This document shows positions 14,312-22,809 of a stretch of 32,637 bases of DNA, one piece after another. Where the stretch lies: positions 1 through 32,637 of the forward strand of contig JBHIFI010000021.1 in assembly GCA_046761005.1 (NCBI GenBank), written 5' to 3'. Source of the stretch: JAGMCJ01 sp046761005 (GTDB lineage Archaea; Thermoplasmatota; Thermoplasmata; RBG-16-68-12; JAGMCJ01). A model generated the notes under the pieces. It saw only the letters and a program-made list of their open reading frames with translations, had not been told where the DNA came from and did not search any database. A program made the position numbers and the translations under genes. How positions within the stretch are numbered: the stretch's first letter is position 1; the number at the start of each line of letters is the position of its first letter.

Positions 14312-15277
14312 TTATTTCTTCTTCATTTCTAGGCCGGCCACAACGAAGTTGGATATCAGATTCTCGAGCTGAATCCGCTCGTTGCTTCCCTCGATTATGC
14401 GGAACTCGACCTCGCCTATCTTGTCAATCAACTTCACTCTGGATTCATCGGGAATGGCCAGCTCGAAGAGCGTCCTGTGTATCTGTCTTATGAGGTCTTC
14501 ACCAGAGAGCCCGTATTCGATGAGAAGATCATCCAGTATGGATCGGGCGGCCATGAAGTCGCCCTCCAGAGACTTCTCGAGAAGCTCCTTTATATCCTTT
14601 GGGCGCGCCGTACTCGCAGCCTTGTAGAGGGTATCATCATCTATAGTAGCCGATATGGATGCTGCAACCTGAAGGGAGTTCGTCGCCTTTCTCAAGTCGC
14701 CCTGAGCGATGTAAACGAGGGCATCCATCCCCTTCTCCGTGATTTTCTTTTTCTCCGCCCTGGCGATTCTGTTCAGGTATTCCTCTATCGCCTCCTTCTT
14801 GAGCGGTCTGAATCGGAACACCGCGCACCTCGATTGAATGGGCTCTATAATCTTCGAGGAGTAGTTGACGGAAAGGATGAACCTGCATGTTGCCGTGTAT
14901 TTCTCCATCGTCCTCCTCAGAGCCGCCTGCGCGTCCGCTGTCAAGGCATCCGCCTCGTCCAGGAATATTATCTTGAATCCGTCCTGGCCGATCGGAGCCA
15001 TTCTCGCGAACCCTTTTATCTTTGTCCGCACGACATCGATACCCCGTTCATCGGAAGCGTTCAGCTCGTTGAAATTGAGTCCCCAGTTCTCTCCGAAGAG
15101 CTCGCGGGTGAGTGCTATTGCGCATGTCGTCTTCCCCGTTCCAGCAGGTCCCGCGAAAAGTAGATGGGGGAGGTTCCTGGTCTTCACATACGCCTTGAGC
15201 CTCTCCACAACCTCCTCTTGGCCGACGACCTCATCGAGGCTTTTGGGCCTATGTTTTTCTACCCAGACCTCTCTCAT
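14312..15277 (-). CDS. rfcS: Replication factor C small subunit
   Basis: RfcS forms the ATPase core of the clamp loader that places PCNA on primed DNA. The 321-residue product has the AAA+ signature set: EKHRPKSLDEVVGQ at the N-terminus, Walker A GPAGTGKT (43-50), ELNASDERGIDVVR, Walker B FLDEAD (105-110), sensor 1 SVNYSSKI, and the SRC arginine-finger motif (149-151). A lid domain (GDLRKATNSLQ) and the C-terminal collar helices follow. No intein is present. ATG 15277 has a GGGGGAG SD and a TATA-like box about 37 nt upstream. The large subunit is not in the window. Confidence 0.97.
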   Translation of the reverse strand: MREVWVEKHRPKSLDEVVGQEEVVERLKAYVKTRNLPHLLFAGPAGTGKTTCAIALTRELFGENWGLNFNELNASDERGIDVVRTKIKGFARMAPIGQDGFKIIFLDEADALTADAQAALRRTMEKYTATCRFILSVNYSSKIIEPIQSRCAVFRFRPLKKEAIEEYLNRIARAEKKKITEKGMDALVYIAQGDLRKATNSLQVAASISATIDDDTLYKAASTARPKDIKELLEKSLEGDFMAARSILDDLLIEYGLSGEDLIRQIHRTLFELAIPDESRVKLIDKIGEVEFRIIEGSNERIQLENLISNFVVAGLEMKKK

Positions 15278-15309
15278 TTCTCCCCCTTCCTATCCGAATT
15301 GCCCCAACG

Positions 15310-15319
15310 ATAAAAAACC
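15310..15319 (-). promoter_or_regulatory. TATA-like box for rfcS
   Basis: The minus strand reads GTTTTTTATC. The predicted start near 15289 gives a short leader that contains the SD. Confidence 0.45.
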
Positions 15320-15419
15320 TTTGCCTAACTGAAAGTCTCAGCCCAGTGTCAATTGAGGCGAGAGGGCCACTCAGCAGGCACATTGGGATACGTCAGAGGG
15401 ACCTGCAGAACCGCCAAAC

Positions 15420-15429
15420 ACTAAATATC
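15420..15429 (+). promoter_or_regulatory. TATA-like box for the TtuA-like gene
   Basis: ACTAAATATC is centred about 26 nt before ATG 15450, and no SD precedes that ATG, fitting a leaderless message. Confidence 0.45.
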
Positions 15430-15449
15430 AAACCACGCATCCTTACGGT

Positions 15450-16388
15450 ATGCTCTGCTCCAGATGCAGGAAGGAGGCGGTAACCCTTATTCGCTATAAC
15501 GGGGAGCACCTCTGTGATGAGCACTTTCTGGCATTCTTCGAGAAAAGGGTAAAGTCGGAGATTTCCAGGCAGTGCAGGTTGAGGGGCAGAGCAACGATAG
15601 CTGTGGCTCTTTCTGGCGGGAAGGACAGCACCGTCGCCGCCTTGCTCTTGCAGGAGATTTTCGCGGGAAGGAAGGATCTTGAGATTCATGCGATAACCGT
15701 GGATGAGGGCATATGCGACTATAGGCCTCGTGCCTTGAAACTTGGGCGGAGATTCTGCGAAGAAAGAGGGATACCTCATCACATCATCCGATTCGAGGAA
15801 ACCTTCGGTCTGACGATGGATGAAATCGTGGAGAGGGATCCAAAAACCATCCCTTGTGCCTATTGCGGCGTCCTCAGGAGATATTGTCTCAATGTGAAAG
15901 CGAGGGAAATCGGAGGGACCGTTCTATCCACTGGACTGAACCTTGATGACACGAGCCAGTCCATTCTGATGAACCTCGCGAGGGGCGATGTTGAACGTCT
16001 TGCCAGGCTGGGTCCTCACGCGAATGTTCAGCCGGGACTGGTTCCAAGGATTCAGCCACTGAGAATGATACCCGAAAAGGAGACTTATCTGTATGCCCTC
16101 CTAAGAGGAATAGAAATATACGAAATGGAGTGCCCCCACTCCGGGAGAGCGCAGCGAGGAAGATTTAGGGAAGTGATCGATATCCTTGAGAGCGAATCCC
16201 CAGGAACAAGACATTCCATTCTAAGCGCATACGATTCTCTTGCACCCCTTCTCCTTCAGAAATATCCGCCCGGAGAGCTTAATGAGTGCAAGGCGTGCGG
16301 CGAGCCGACGGGAAAGGAAGTCTGCAGGGCATGCGAGATGCTTGAGAGATTGAGAAACATCAAGATAGAGGGGTCCTCTTCCCTCTGA
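15450..16388 (+). CDS. TtuA/NcsA-like tRNA 2-thiolation enzyme (PP-loop ATPase)
   Basis: Members of this family adenylate a uridine in tRNA and insert sulfur, at U34 (NcsA/Ctu1) or U54 (TtuA). An N-terminal zinc finger has Cys3, Cys6, Cys22 and His25. The PP-loop is SGGKDST (55-61). CAYC (Cys136, Cys139) and Cys228 are the positions that bind the catalytic 4Fe-4S cluster in the family. A C-terminal zinc finger has Cys280, 283, 292 and 295. The usual GHNLDDEAQ-type motif reads GLNLDDTSQ here, a change at the His and the Glu. The 312-residue length is normal. The start is ATG 15450, apparently leaderless. Its last 29 nt overlap the 3' end of the convergent purA. U34 versus U54 specificity cannot be decided by eye. 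Confidence 0.87.
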   Translation: MLCSRCRKEAVTLIRYNGEHLCDEHFLAFFEKRVKSEISRQCRLRGRATIAVALSGGKDSTVAALLLQEIFAGRKDLEIHAITVDEGICDYRPRALKLGRRFCEERGIPHHIIRFEETFGLTMDEIVERDPKTIPCAYCGVLRRYCLNVKAREIGGTVLSTGLNLDDTSQSILMNLARGDVERLARLGPHANVQPGLVPRIQPLRMIPEKETYLYALLRGIEIYEMECPHSGRAQRGRFREVIDILESESPGTRHSILSAYDSLAPLLLQKYPPGELNECKACGEPTGKEVCRACEMLERLRNIKIEGSSSL

Positions 16389-17673
16389 GGTCCATTGTCT
16401 CCTCTCTTGCAGGACCCAGGCCTATGAGTTCGATGGGCAAGTCCAGAGTCTTTCTTATGTACTCAAGATAGGTCCTCATCTCCTTTGGAAGCGCCCTGTA
16501 ACCTTTCCTGCAAATCTCCATCCATTCCTCTTGCGACTTGTCCTCCCAGCCCTTGAATTCCTTGTAGACAGGCCTGCACTTGGAGAAGACTCTCATGTTC
16601 GCCGGAAACTCGGTCATCCTCTTTCCATAGTGTTTGTATTCCCTGCATATCTTGACTTTCTTGAGACCGCCCATCACGTCTATCTTGGTGATGACGAGGC
16701 TGTCTAGAGCGTTCACTCTCTTAGAGAACTTCACCATGATGAGGTCAAGCCAGCCGCATCGTCTCGGCCTCCCGGTCGTCGTCCCGAACTCCTTTCCCCT
16801 TCTCTGGATGTACTGACCCGTTCTATTCTTCAGCTCCGATGGGAAAGGCCCCGTTCCCACTCTACTCGTGTAGGCCTTCACCACGCCGACGACCTTGTCT
16901 ATCCTCGACGGTCCGACGCCCGTACCAGTGCACGCCCCTCCAACAACAGTGTTCGACGACGTCCCGTACGGATATATACCATGGTCTATGCCGAGATGCG
17001 TTCCCTGGGCGCCCTCGAAGAGGACATTCTTTCCCCTGTCGAGAGCCTTGTTGATGAACAATGATGCGTCGACGACGCTATCCTTCAGCTTCTTCGCGTA
17101 TTTGGAATACTCATCGTGTATTCTCCTCTTTGAGAGCCGCTTCCTGCCACCGTAGGCGACTAGGATTCTCTGCTTCATCGGGACGAACGTGTCTAGCTTC
17201 TCCTTGAATACTCGAGGATCGATGAGGTCAGCCATGCGGATGCCCGTTCTGGCGATCTTATCGGTGTAGCAGGGGCCTATACCTCTCATTGTCGTCCCCG
17301 CCTTCAGCTTGCCCTTCAATTCCTCCTCTAAGCCATCGATGATCTTGTGCCAGGGCATAATCACGTGCGCCCTCTCGCTTATTATGAGCTTTCCGGTCTT
17401 CTTCCTCCTCTTCTTCAGCTCTTTCAGCTCCTTTAGGAGGATGCCCGGGTCTACGACCACGCCGTTGCCAATCATGCATGTCTTTCCAGGTCTAAGCATC
17501 CCGCTCGGCATCAGGTGGAAGGCAAACCTGTCCTCCCCAATCACCACCGTGTGGCCAGCATTCGTACCTCCCTGAAAGCGCACGATGAAGTCGGCATCGG
17601 CCGCATAGAAGTCGGTTATCTTTCCCTTGCCCTCATCCCCCCATTGTGTTCCAACAATTACTGTCGACGGCAT
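16360..17673 (-). CDS. purA: Adenylosuccinate synthetase
   Basis: PurA joins IMP and aspartate using GTP, the first committed step to AMP. The 437-residue product begins with the family signature VGTQWGDEGKGK (the GDEGKGK P-loop at about 12-18), then QGGTNAGHTV, FHLMPSGML, ERAHVIMPWHK, TTMRGIGPCYTDK, FEGAQGTHLGIDHG and TTTGRPRRCGWLDL. The end runs about ten residues past the usual GPxRE terminus, into the overlap with the convergent TtuA-like gene. ATG 17673 has no clear SD; a CTTTATTACC box about 30 nt upstream suggests its own promoter. It is last in the serS-purB-lig-purA cluster and 43 nt after lig. PurB, the next enzyme, is two genes upstream. Confidence 0.97.
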   Translation of the reverse strand: MPSTVIVGTQWGDEGKGKITDFYAADADFIVRFQGGTNAGHTVVIGEDRFAFHLMPSGMLRPGKTCMIGNGVVVDPGILLKELKELKKRRKKTGKLIISERAHVIMPWHKIIDGLEEELKGKLKAGTTMRGIGPCYTDKIARTGIRMADLIDPRVFKEKLDTFVPMKQRILVAYGGRKRLSKRRIHDEYSKYAKKLKDSVVDASLFINKALDRGKNVLFEGAQGTHLGIDHGIYPYGTSSNTVVGGACTGTGVGPSRIDKVVGVVKAYTSRVGTGPFPSELKNRTGQYIQRRGKEFGTTTGRPRRCGWLDLIMVKFSKRVNALDSLVITKIDVMGGLKKVKICREYKHYGKRMTEFPANMRVFSKCRPVYKEFKGWEDKSQEEWMEICRKGYRALPKEMRTYLEYIRKTLDLPIELIGLGPAREETMDLRGKRTPLS

Positions 17674-17698
17674 TATTTCACGAAAGAAAAGCGGACTC

Positions 17699-17708
17699 GG
17701 TAATAAAG
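17699..17708 (-). promoter_or_regulatory. TATA-like box for purA
   Basis: The minus strand reads CTTTATTACC, in the 43-nt gap after lig and about 30 nt before ATG 17673. purA may therefore be expressed both alone and by read-through. Confidence 0.4.
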
Positions 17709-17716
17709 AATGCGGT

Positions 17717-19471
17717 CTATGAGACGACCTTCTCCTGCTCCTTGTACATCCTGATTATTTCCGCCACGGTCGTCGCATCCTCAGGACCCTTGTCCTCCCG
17801 CCACCTTCCAGTGAATCTCGGGAACCTTATTGCGAGACCTGCGCCTTCCTTCATTGCGCCCTTGGCGGCGGTATGAGTGGGGCTTAACGTTATCTCTGCT
17901 CCGAGCACCTCGAGCACGACTTCAGGCCTAAACCAGTAGTCAGCCTCCATGTCCGAGTCCACTTTGCTGTCCTTGGCGGGAATCTTCTGCTCCTCGAGCC
18001 TGTCAGGAATCGTTGCCAAGGTTTCGTCGTCGAATCCTGTCCCAAGTTTGCAGACAGTCTTGTACATTCCATCTTCCTCGTCGTACACTGCTGTCAAGAG
18101 CGCCCCGTAGGTTCCTGCTCGTCTCCCTCTTCCGGCGAAAGCGCCCACGATAACAAGATCGACAGTATCAGCTATCCCTTCCCTGTATTCCTTCTTGAAC
18201 TTAATCCAGTTCCAGCCTCGGGTTCCCGCCACATAAGGTGAGTCAAGCGCCTTGGCGATGAGTCCCTCGCAACCGATGTCCAAGCTTTCATGAAGGAAGT
18301 CCTCTGCTTCCTCCTCCTTTCCTGTCACAAGAGTTGTGGATAACTTGACATCCTCCCTTTCCTCGATCGACTTCTCCAGCTTCTTCCTTCTGTCCATCAA
18401 GCCTTCGTCCAGAAGCTCTTCGCCATCTAGGTAGAGGCAGTCGAAAAGGAAGAAGTGCACCGGATACTCCTCCTTCGCCCTCTCTAGGTCATGGACTCTT
18501 CCTCGCCTGTGGGAGACCTCCTGGAAGGGCAGGAACTCACCCGTCTCCAGGTTCACAGGTACGGCCTCGCCCTCCAATATCCCCTCCTTCCCAAGGAAGC
18601 TCTCGCGCAGCGCCGACTCTATGTCGGGGAACTGCTTTGTGACATCCTCCAGCCGCCTGGAAAATAACTTGATTTCTTTCTCGCCTATGTGTGCTTGAAT
18701 TCTCAGCCCGTCGTACTTGTACTCGAAGGCACACTCGCCAAGCTTCTCGAATATCTCGTCCAAAGAAGAGAGCCTCTCGCATAACATCGCTCTTATCGGC
18801 GTTGCAAGCTCAAGATGCACCTCATCGAGACCTTTCTCGCCCTCCTCCGCAAGGAGCTTAGCAACCCGTCCAAGATCAGACCAGACATTGAACGCCCGCT
18901 CGATTTCGTCCCTCCTTTCTTTCGACACGAATGCAACCGCCAGGGCGTCAATCATGGTCATGTCCGCGATTCCCAGTCGCATGGACCTGGCCACCGACTT
19001 GATGATGTACTTCGCTTCCAGCGGTGTCGAGTCGTGGAGAAGTTCCGCGAGCAGCTTCATCTTCAGGTCCTGTGAACCCGCCCCGCTCGCTTCTGCGATT
19101 CTCATCAGGTTGCCGTACACCCGCTCGACCGTGAGAGGGTTCGTGAACAGCGACCTCTGCTTCTTCTTCTCAATCGCCTGCTGGGCGGCGAGCCCTATGT
19201 CCCCCTTATCCCGTACGAGCTCTAGGATTTCGTCCTCGCTTATGCCCGATGTGAAGCTGAGCGTTCTCACCACGAGTTTTCCCGCCAGACCGAGTTCCAC
19301 ACCGCGGAAGTCCGGGAGGAGCTTCCCCTGCGTGAGATAGATGACTTTGTCCAGTATCTCGGGCGGGACGGACGTGAACAGCTCGACGAGATGGTCGGTC
19401 ATCTCTAACCTCTTGGTCGTGGCCTCAATCTTCTCGTATATGCTGACCAGATCCTCGTAGGCGGTTCCCAA
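17717..19471 (-). CDS. lig: ATP-dependent DNA ligase (archaeal LigI type)
   Basis: This ligase seals nicks in Okazaki fragment joining and repair. The 584-residue product has the archaeal layout: an N-terminal DNA-binding domain (YEKIEATTKRLEMTDHLVEL, then GIADMTMIDALAVAF) and the nucleotidyltransferase domain with the AMP-accepting Lys252 in motif I EYKYDGLR. Motif III is KLFSRRLEDVTKQFPD, motif IV CEGLIAKAL and motif V GWNWIKFKKEY. A C-terminal OB domain ends with ITLSPTH and IRFPRFTGRWREDK. The start is TTG, one nt after the purB stop, with GAGGGA about 6 nt upstream. The 1-nt spacing shows co-transcription with purB. Confidence 0.96.
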   Translation of the reverse strand: MGTAYEDLVSIYEKIEATTKRLEMTDHLVELFTSVPPEILDKVIYLTQGKLLPDFRGVELGLAGKLVVRTLSFTSGISEDEILELVRDKGDIGLAAQQAIEKKKQRSLFTNPLTVERVYGNLMRIAEASGAGSQDLKMKLLAELLHDSTPLEAKYIIKSVARSMRLGIADMTMIDALAVAFVSKERRDEIERAFNVWSDLGRVAKLLAEEGEKGLDEVHLELATPIRAMLCERLSSLDEIFEKLGECAFEYKYDGLRIQAHIGEKEIKLFSRRLEDVTKQFPDIESALRESFLGKEGILEGEAVPVNLETGEFLPFQEVSHRRGRVHDLERAKEEYPVHFFLFDCLYLDGEELLDEGLMDRRKKLEKSIEEREDVKLSTTLVTGKEEEAEDFLHESLDIGCEGLIAKALDSPYVAGTRGWNWIKFKKEYREGIADTVDLVIVGAFAGRGRRAGTYGALLTAVYDEEDGMYKTVCKLGTGFDDETLATIPDRLEEQKIPAKDSKVDSDMEADYWFRPEVVLEVLGAEITLSPTHTAAKGAMKEGAGLAIRFPRFTGRWREDKGPEDATTVAEIIRMYKEQEKVVS

Positions 19472-19472
19472 C

Positions 19473-20822
19473 CTAGTCCCTCAGTGCACTAACTATCCTA
19501 TCAACGATTTCCTTGGAGGCTCCCAAATAGTCCGCGGGATCCATGACCTCCTTGAGCTCTTTCTCGTTGAGATGTCTCTTGACTTCCCCATCCTCAAGAA
19601 GCACATCCAAAAGATGCACATCCTTCTCTCGCGCAGTAGCGGCGCACACTCTGACGAGCTCATAGGCCTTCTGCCTATCCATTCCTTTTTCGACCAGCGC
19701 GGTCATGACGGCTTCGACCATGACTTGACCTTTCGTTCTCTCGATGTTCTCCATCATCCTGTCTTCGTTCACGGTGAGATTTCTGAAGACGTCCGTTGTC
19801 TTTGCTATGATATCGTCCGTCAGAATGCAGGCATGGGGAATGATGAATCTCTCCGCGCTGGAGTTTGTCAGGTCCCTCTCATGCCATAGGGGAACGTTCT
19901 CAAACGCAGGATGGACATACCCCCTCACGATCCTTGCAAGACCGCATATGTTCTCGGACGTTATGGGATTCCTCTTCTGAGCCATCGTGGAGCTTCCTAT
20001 CTGTGCAGTTCCGAAGGACTCCTCTACTTCCGCTATCTCCGTCCTCTGAAGGTTCCTCACCTCGGTGGCGAACTTCTCCATCGAGGAAGCTATCCCCGCC
20101 AAATCGGAAATGAGTTCCACGTATCTGTCACGACCAACGATTTGAGTAGAAGCCTCCTCAACTCCCAGACCGAGATCCTCCATGACCCTGTCCTGGATTG
20201 TGATTGCCTTCTCGCCCAGCGCAGCACCAGTTCCAACGGCTCCCATCATCTTGCCGACGCATATCCTTGGAAGCGTCTCATTGAGCCTTCTCACGTGGCG
20301 ATTCACCTCGGCTGCGTAGACCGCCATCTTGAGGCCGAACGTCATGGGAACAGCCGCCAGACCGTGGGTCCGACCCAGCATAACCGTCCCCTTATGCTTC
20401 TTGGCCATGTCGACGAAGACATTCTTGAGCCCGCGAAGGTTCTGGATTAGGATATTGACGGTCTCCTTCACCTGGAGAGCGGTCGCCGTGTCAAGAATGT
20501 CACTGCTTGTCGCTCCGAGATGGACATATCTTCCAGAGTCCCCGCTCTTCTCGGATAGGACCCTGACAAGGGCGGCTATGTCGTGCCTCGTCTTCTCCTC
20601 CATCTCCTTGACGCTTCTCAGAGTGACAACATCTATCCTTGCGGCCTTGGATATGGCATCAGCATCCTCTTTCGGTATGTTGCCAACGGAGGCATGTGCT
20701 CTCGCGAGTGCGGCCTCCACATCTAGCAGCCTCTGAAGTCTGGCTTCCTCGCTGAAAATCCTTCTCATCTCCTCTCGACCGTATCTATAATCCAAGGGAC
20801 AGACCTCCAAGGAGCTCACCAT
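19473..20822 (-). CDS. purB: Adenylosuccinate lyase
   Basis: PurB cleaves adenylosuccinate to AMP, and SAICAR to AICAR, with release of fumarate. The 449-residue product starts MVSSLEVCPLDYRYG, typical for archaeal PurB. It carries GATSSDILDTATALQ, the TMLGRTHGLAAVPMTFGLK block (catalytic His), and the superfamily signature GSSTMAQKRNP with the flexible serine loop. The frame stays open to 21242, but the upstream part is antisense-like junk overlapping serS. I chose ATG 20822 because GGGCGGGT lies 9 nt upstream; ATG 20831, three codons earlier, would leave no spacing. It follows serS by about 20 nt and precedes lig by 1 nt. Confidence 0.96.
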   Translation of the reverse strand: MVSSLEVCPLDYRYGREEMRRIFSEEARLQRLLDVEAALARAHASVGNIPKEDADAISKAARIDVVTLRSVKEMEEKTRHDIAALVRVLSEKSGDSGRYVHLGATSSDILDTATALQVKETVNILIQNLRGLKNVFVDMAKKHKGTVMLGRTHGLAAVPMTFGLKMAVYAAEVNRHVRRLNETLPRICVGKMMGAVGTGAALGEKAITIQDRVMEDLGLGVEEASTQIVGRDRYVELISDLAGIASSMEKFATEVRNLQRTEIAEVEESFGTAQIGSSTMAQKRNPITSENICGLARIVRGYVHPAFENVPLWHERDLTNSSAERFIIPHACILTDDIIAKTTDVFRNLTVNEDRMMENIERTKGQVMVEAVMTALVEKGMDRQKAYELVRVCAATAREKDVHLLDVLLEDGEVKRHLNEKELKEVMDPADYLGASKEIVDRIVSALRD

Positions 20823-20842
20823 TGTAGTCATACCCGCCCGGC

Positions 20843-22129
20843 TTATTGTTTTTTCGCCGCGATGACCTCCATCCCCTTCATGTACGGTCTCAGGGCCTCG
20901 GGGATGGTTACGGACCCATCCGCGTTCTGGTTGTTTTCGAGTATGGCGACGAGCGTCCTTGAGGTTGCCAGTGCGGTGCTGTTCAGCGTGTGCAAGATCC
21001 TCTTCTCCCCGCCCACCTTTCCCGCTCTTATCCTCAGCCTTCTCGCCTGATAGTCTGTGCAGTTGGAGCAGGAGACGACCTCCACGTACTTCTTCTGGCG
21101 GGGGGACCAGGCTTCCAGGTCGTACTTCTTCGCCGCCACCGTTCCTATGTCGCCCGTGCAGACATTGACGACGCGATATGGAATCTCTAGCTTCTGATGC
21201 AGGTCCTCCGTGTTCTTCAGTAGCTCCTCGTGATACTTCCACGAGTCCTCGGGCGTGCAGAAGATGAACTGCTCCACTTTGTTGAACTGGTGCATACGGA
21301 AGAGACCGCGTGTGTCCACTCCGCGAGAGCCTATCTCCCGCCTGAAGTTCGTGCTGAACCCAGCGTACTTGAGCGGGAGCATGTCCTCATCGATAATCTC
21401 GCCCTGATACATCGCCGCTATCGGGTGCTCGGATGTCGCGATGAGGTAATAGTCCTCGTCCTGGATCTTGTACATGACCGATTCGAAGTCCTCCAGGTCG
21501 ACGACGCCCTCGTAGGGCTCCCGCCTGAGCATGAAGGGCGGCTCGACGGGGACGTATCCTCTCTCCACGAGCAAGTCGAAGGCGAAGTTTATGAGCGCCT
21601 GATCTAGCAAGACAAGCGGGCCTAGCATGTAGAGGAATCCAGCACCCGCGACCTTCCTCGCCCGCTCAAAATCTGCAATGTCGAGTGATTCCATCAGCTC
21701 CCCGTGGCTCTTGGGGTCGAAGTCCTTCTCGGCAATCTCGCCCCAGCTGCTGACCTCGACATTCTCGGTGTCGTCCTTTCCCACGGGGACGGATTCGTGA
21801 AGGATGTTGGGCAACCGCATGAGACCTTGTCTGATGTTGGCTTCCAGTTCCTTTCTTCTGGCCTCCATATTCTCGATTTCTTCGGGAAGCTCGGACGCTC
21901 TCTTGATCTCGGCCGCAGCGTCCTTGCCCTCCCTCTTCAGCTCCGAGATCTTCTTCGAAATGACATTCCTCTCATGCTTCAGCTTGTTGCCTTCTTCGAC
22001 GACCTCCCTCCATTCCTTGTCCATGGAGATTACCCGCTCAAGAAGCGCCAGTTTCTCCTCGTCTCCCCTCTTCGTCAGGCTATCTCTGATTGTCTGGGGG
22101 TTCTCTCGTATCAGCTTTATGTTCAACAT
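20843..22129 (-). CDS. serS: Seryl-tRNA synthetase (canonical class II type)
   Basis: SerS charges tRNA-Ser. The 428-residue product has the N-terminal antiparallel coiled-coil arm (about 25-105, rich in Lys/Glu) that grips tRNA-Ser. The class II core contains TSEHPIAAMYQGE, motif 2 FSTNFRREIGSRGVDTRG, EQFIFCTPEDSW and the motif 3 region GDIGTVAAKKYDLEAWSP followed by VVSCSNCTDYQARR and LNSTALATSRTLVAILE. It is the widespread bacterial/eukaryal type, not the divergent zinc-dependent SerRS of some methanogens. ATG 22129 lies about 28 nt from a TATA-like box with no SD, so it is probably leaderless. It heads the serS-purB-lig(-purA) unit. Confidence 0.97.
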   Translation of the reverse strand: MLNIKLIRENPQTIRDSLTKRGDEEKLALLERVISMDKEWREVVEEGNKLKHERNVISKKISELKREGKDAAAEIKRASELPEEIENMEARRKELEANIRQGLMRLPNILHESVPVGKDDTENVEVSSWGEIAEKDFDPKSHGELMESLDIADFERARKVAGAGFLYMLGPLVLLDQALINFAFDLLVERGYVPVEPPFMLRREPYEGVVDLEDFESVMYKIQDEDYYLIATSEHPIAAMYQGEIIDEDMLPLKYAGFSTNFRREIGSRGVDTRGLFRMHQFNKVEQFIFCTPEDSWKYHEELLKNTEDLHQKLEIPYRVVNVCTGDIGTVAAKKYDLEAWSPRQKKYVEVVSCSNCTDYQARRLRIRAGKVGGEKRILHTLNSTALATSRTLVAILENNQNADGSVTIPEALRPYMKGMEVIAAKKQ

Positions 22130-22152
22130 CCGTAGAACTACATGGAGACGAT

Positions 22153-22162
22153 TGGTTTAATG
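22153..22162 (-). promoter_or_regulatory. TATA-like box of the serS-purB-lig-purA unit
   Basis: The minus strand reads ACATTAAACC, centred about 28 nt before ATG 22129. Confidence 0.45.
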
Positions 22163-22292
22163 TTTTTTGGCACGCAATGTTGGAAGCGACACGCTAGGAG
22201 ATCTTTCAATCGATGAGGAAAAGAAACCAAAGGGTAAAACACAGAGTCGCCTCGAGGGAAGTATGTCTTAAATACCGGGAGGACTGGAAACG

Positions 22293-22520
22293 TCACTCCC
22301 TTCCCATCAATTCCACAAGAAGCATAATCGCCGAGCCAAGGGCAACATAAAGAAGAAACCACCAAGGTTCTCGATCCAGGTAGTAAGGAGGGTCTGTTAT
22401 CCCGTGTATCAGAAGAAGCAGACCATAGACTACAAGAATCGCTCCAACTGTCAAGAGAATCTCCCATTTCCATCTCTTGACAAGTTCTGTGATTGTCTTA
22501 CGGAATTCACTGAGCTCCAT
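22293..22520 (-). CDS. Small membrane protein with two transmembrane helices (75 aa)
   Basis: I do not recognise the family. A charged N-terminus (ELSEFRKTITELVKRWKW) leads into helix 1 (ILLTVGAILVVYGLLLLIHG). A short loop with an aromatic-rich DPPYYLDREPWWF follows, then helix 2 (LLYVALGSAIMLLVELM) and a charged end. The ATG at 22520 has a TATA-like GCTTTATCTC about 21 nt upstream and no SD, which suits a leaderless monocistronic gene. It stands alone between serS and the surface-regulator operon on the same strand. Its composition is protein-like and its start signals agree, so I regard it as real despite its size. Confidence 0.7.
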   Translation of the reverse strand: MELSEFRKTITELVKRWKWEILLTVGAILVVYGLLLLIHGITDPPYYLDREPWWFLLYVALGSAIMLLVELMGRE

Positions 22521-22536
22521 CGAGTAAGTAAGAATA

Positions 22537-22546
22537 GAGATAAAGC
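22537..22546 (-). promoter_or_regulatory. TATA-like box for the small two-helix membrane protein
   Basis: The minus strand reads GCTTTATCTC, just over 20 nt from ATG 22520. Confidence 0.35.
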
Positions 22547-22809
22547 GAGTTATGGTTTTTTTCGGAAAGGGATTCTTGAGACTTGTTCCAAGAGAACCAC
22601 AGAGTAATTGGAGGATTAAGAAGTAGGCGAATCAGTCGAGATCAAGATAAGCGGGAAGTGGGGGACGGGACCGACTTCGAGGCGTACGATCACATCAGAG
22701 TGATAGATAGAGGGACAAAATAGCTCATCAAAAGAGAGAGTACCGATATCCGGTTGCTAAAAGGAAAAGCCCGAAAGCCCTAGCTCGTCTAGATATCCCC
22801 AAAGAAGGG
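22547..22809. other. Intergenic stretch, nothing recognised
   Basis: This purine-rich (plus strand) 3' region follows the surface regulator gene. It contains no open frame with start signals, no tRNA-like fold and no clear repeat. Confidence 0.5.

Noticed and set aside
20832..21242. Long upstream extension of the purB frame
   Set aside because: The extension overlaps serS, is low in hydrophobic residues with Arg/Gly/Glu bias typical of a shadow frame, and family alignment starts at MVSSLEV.
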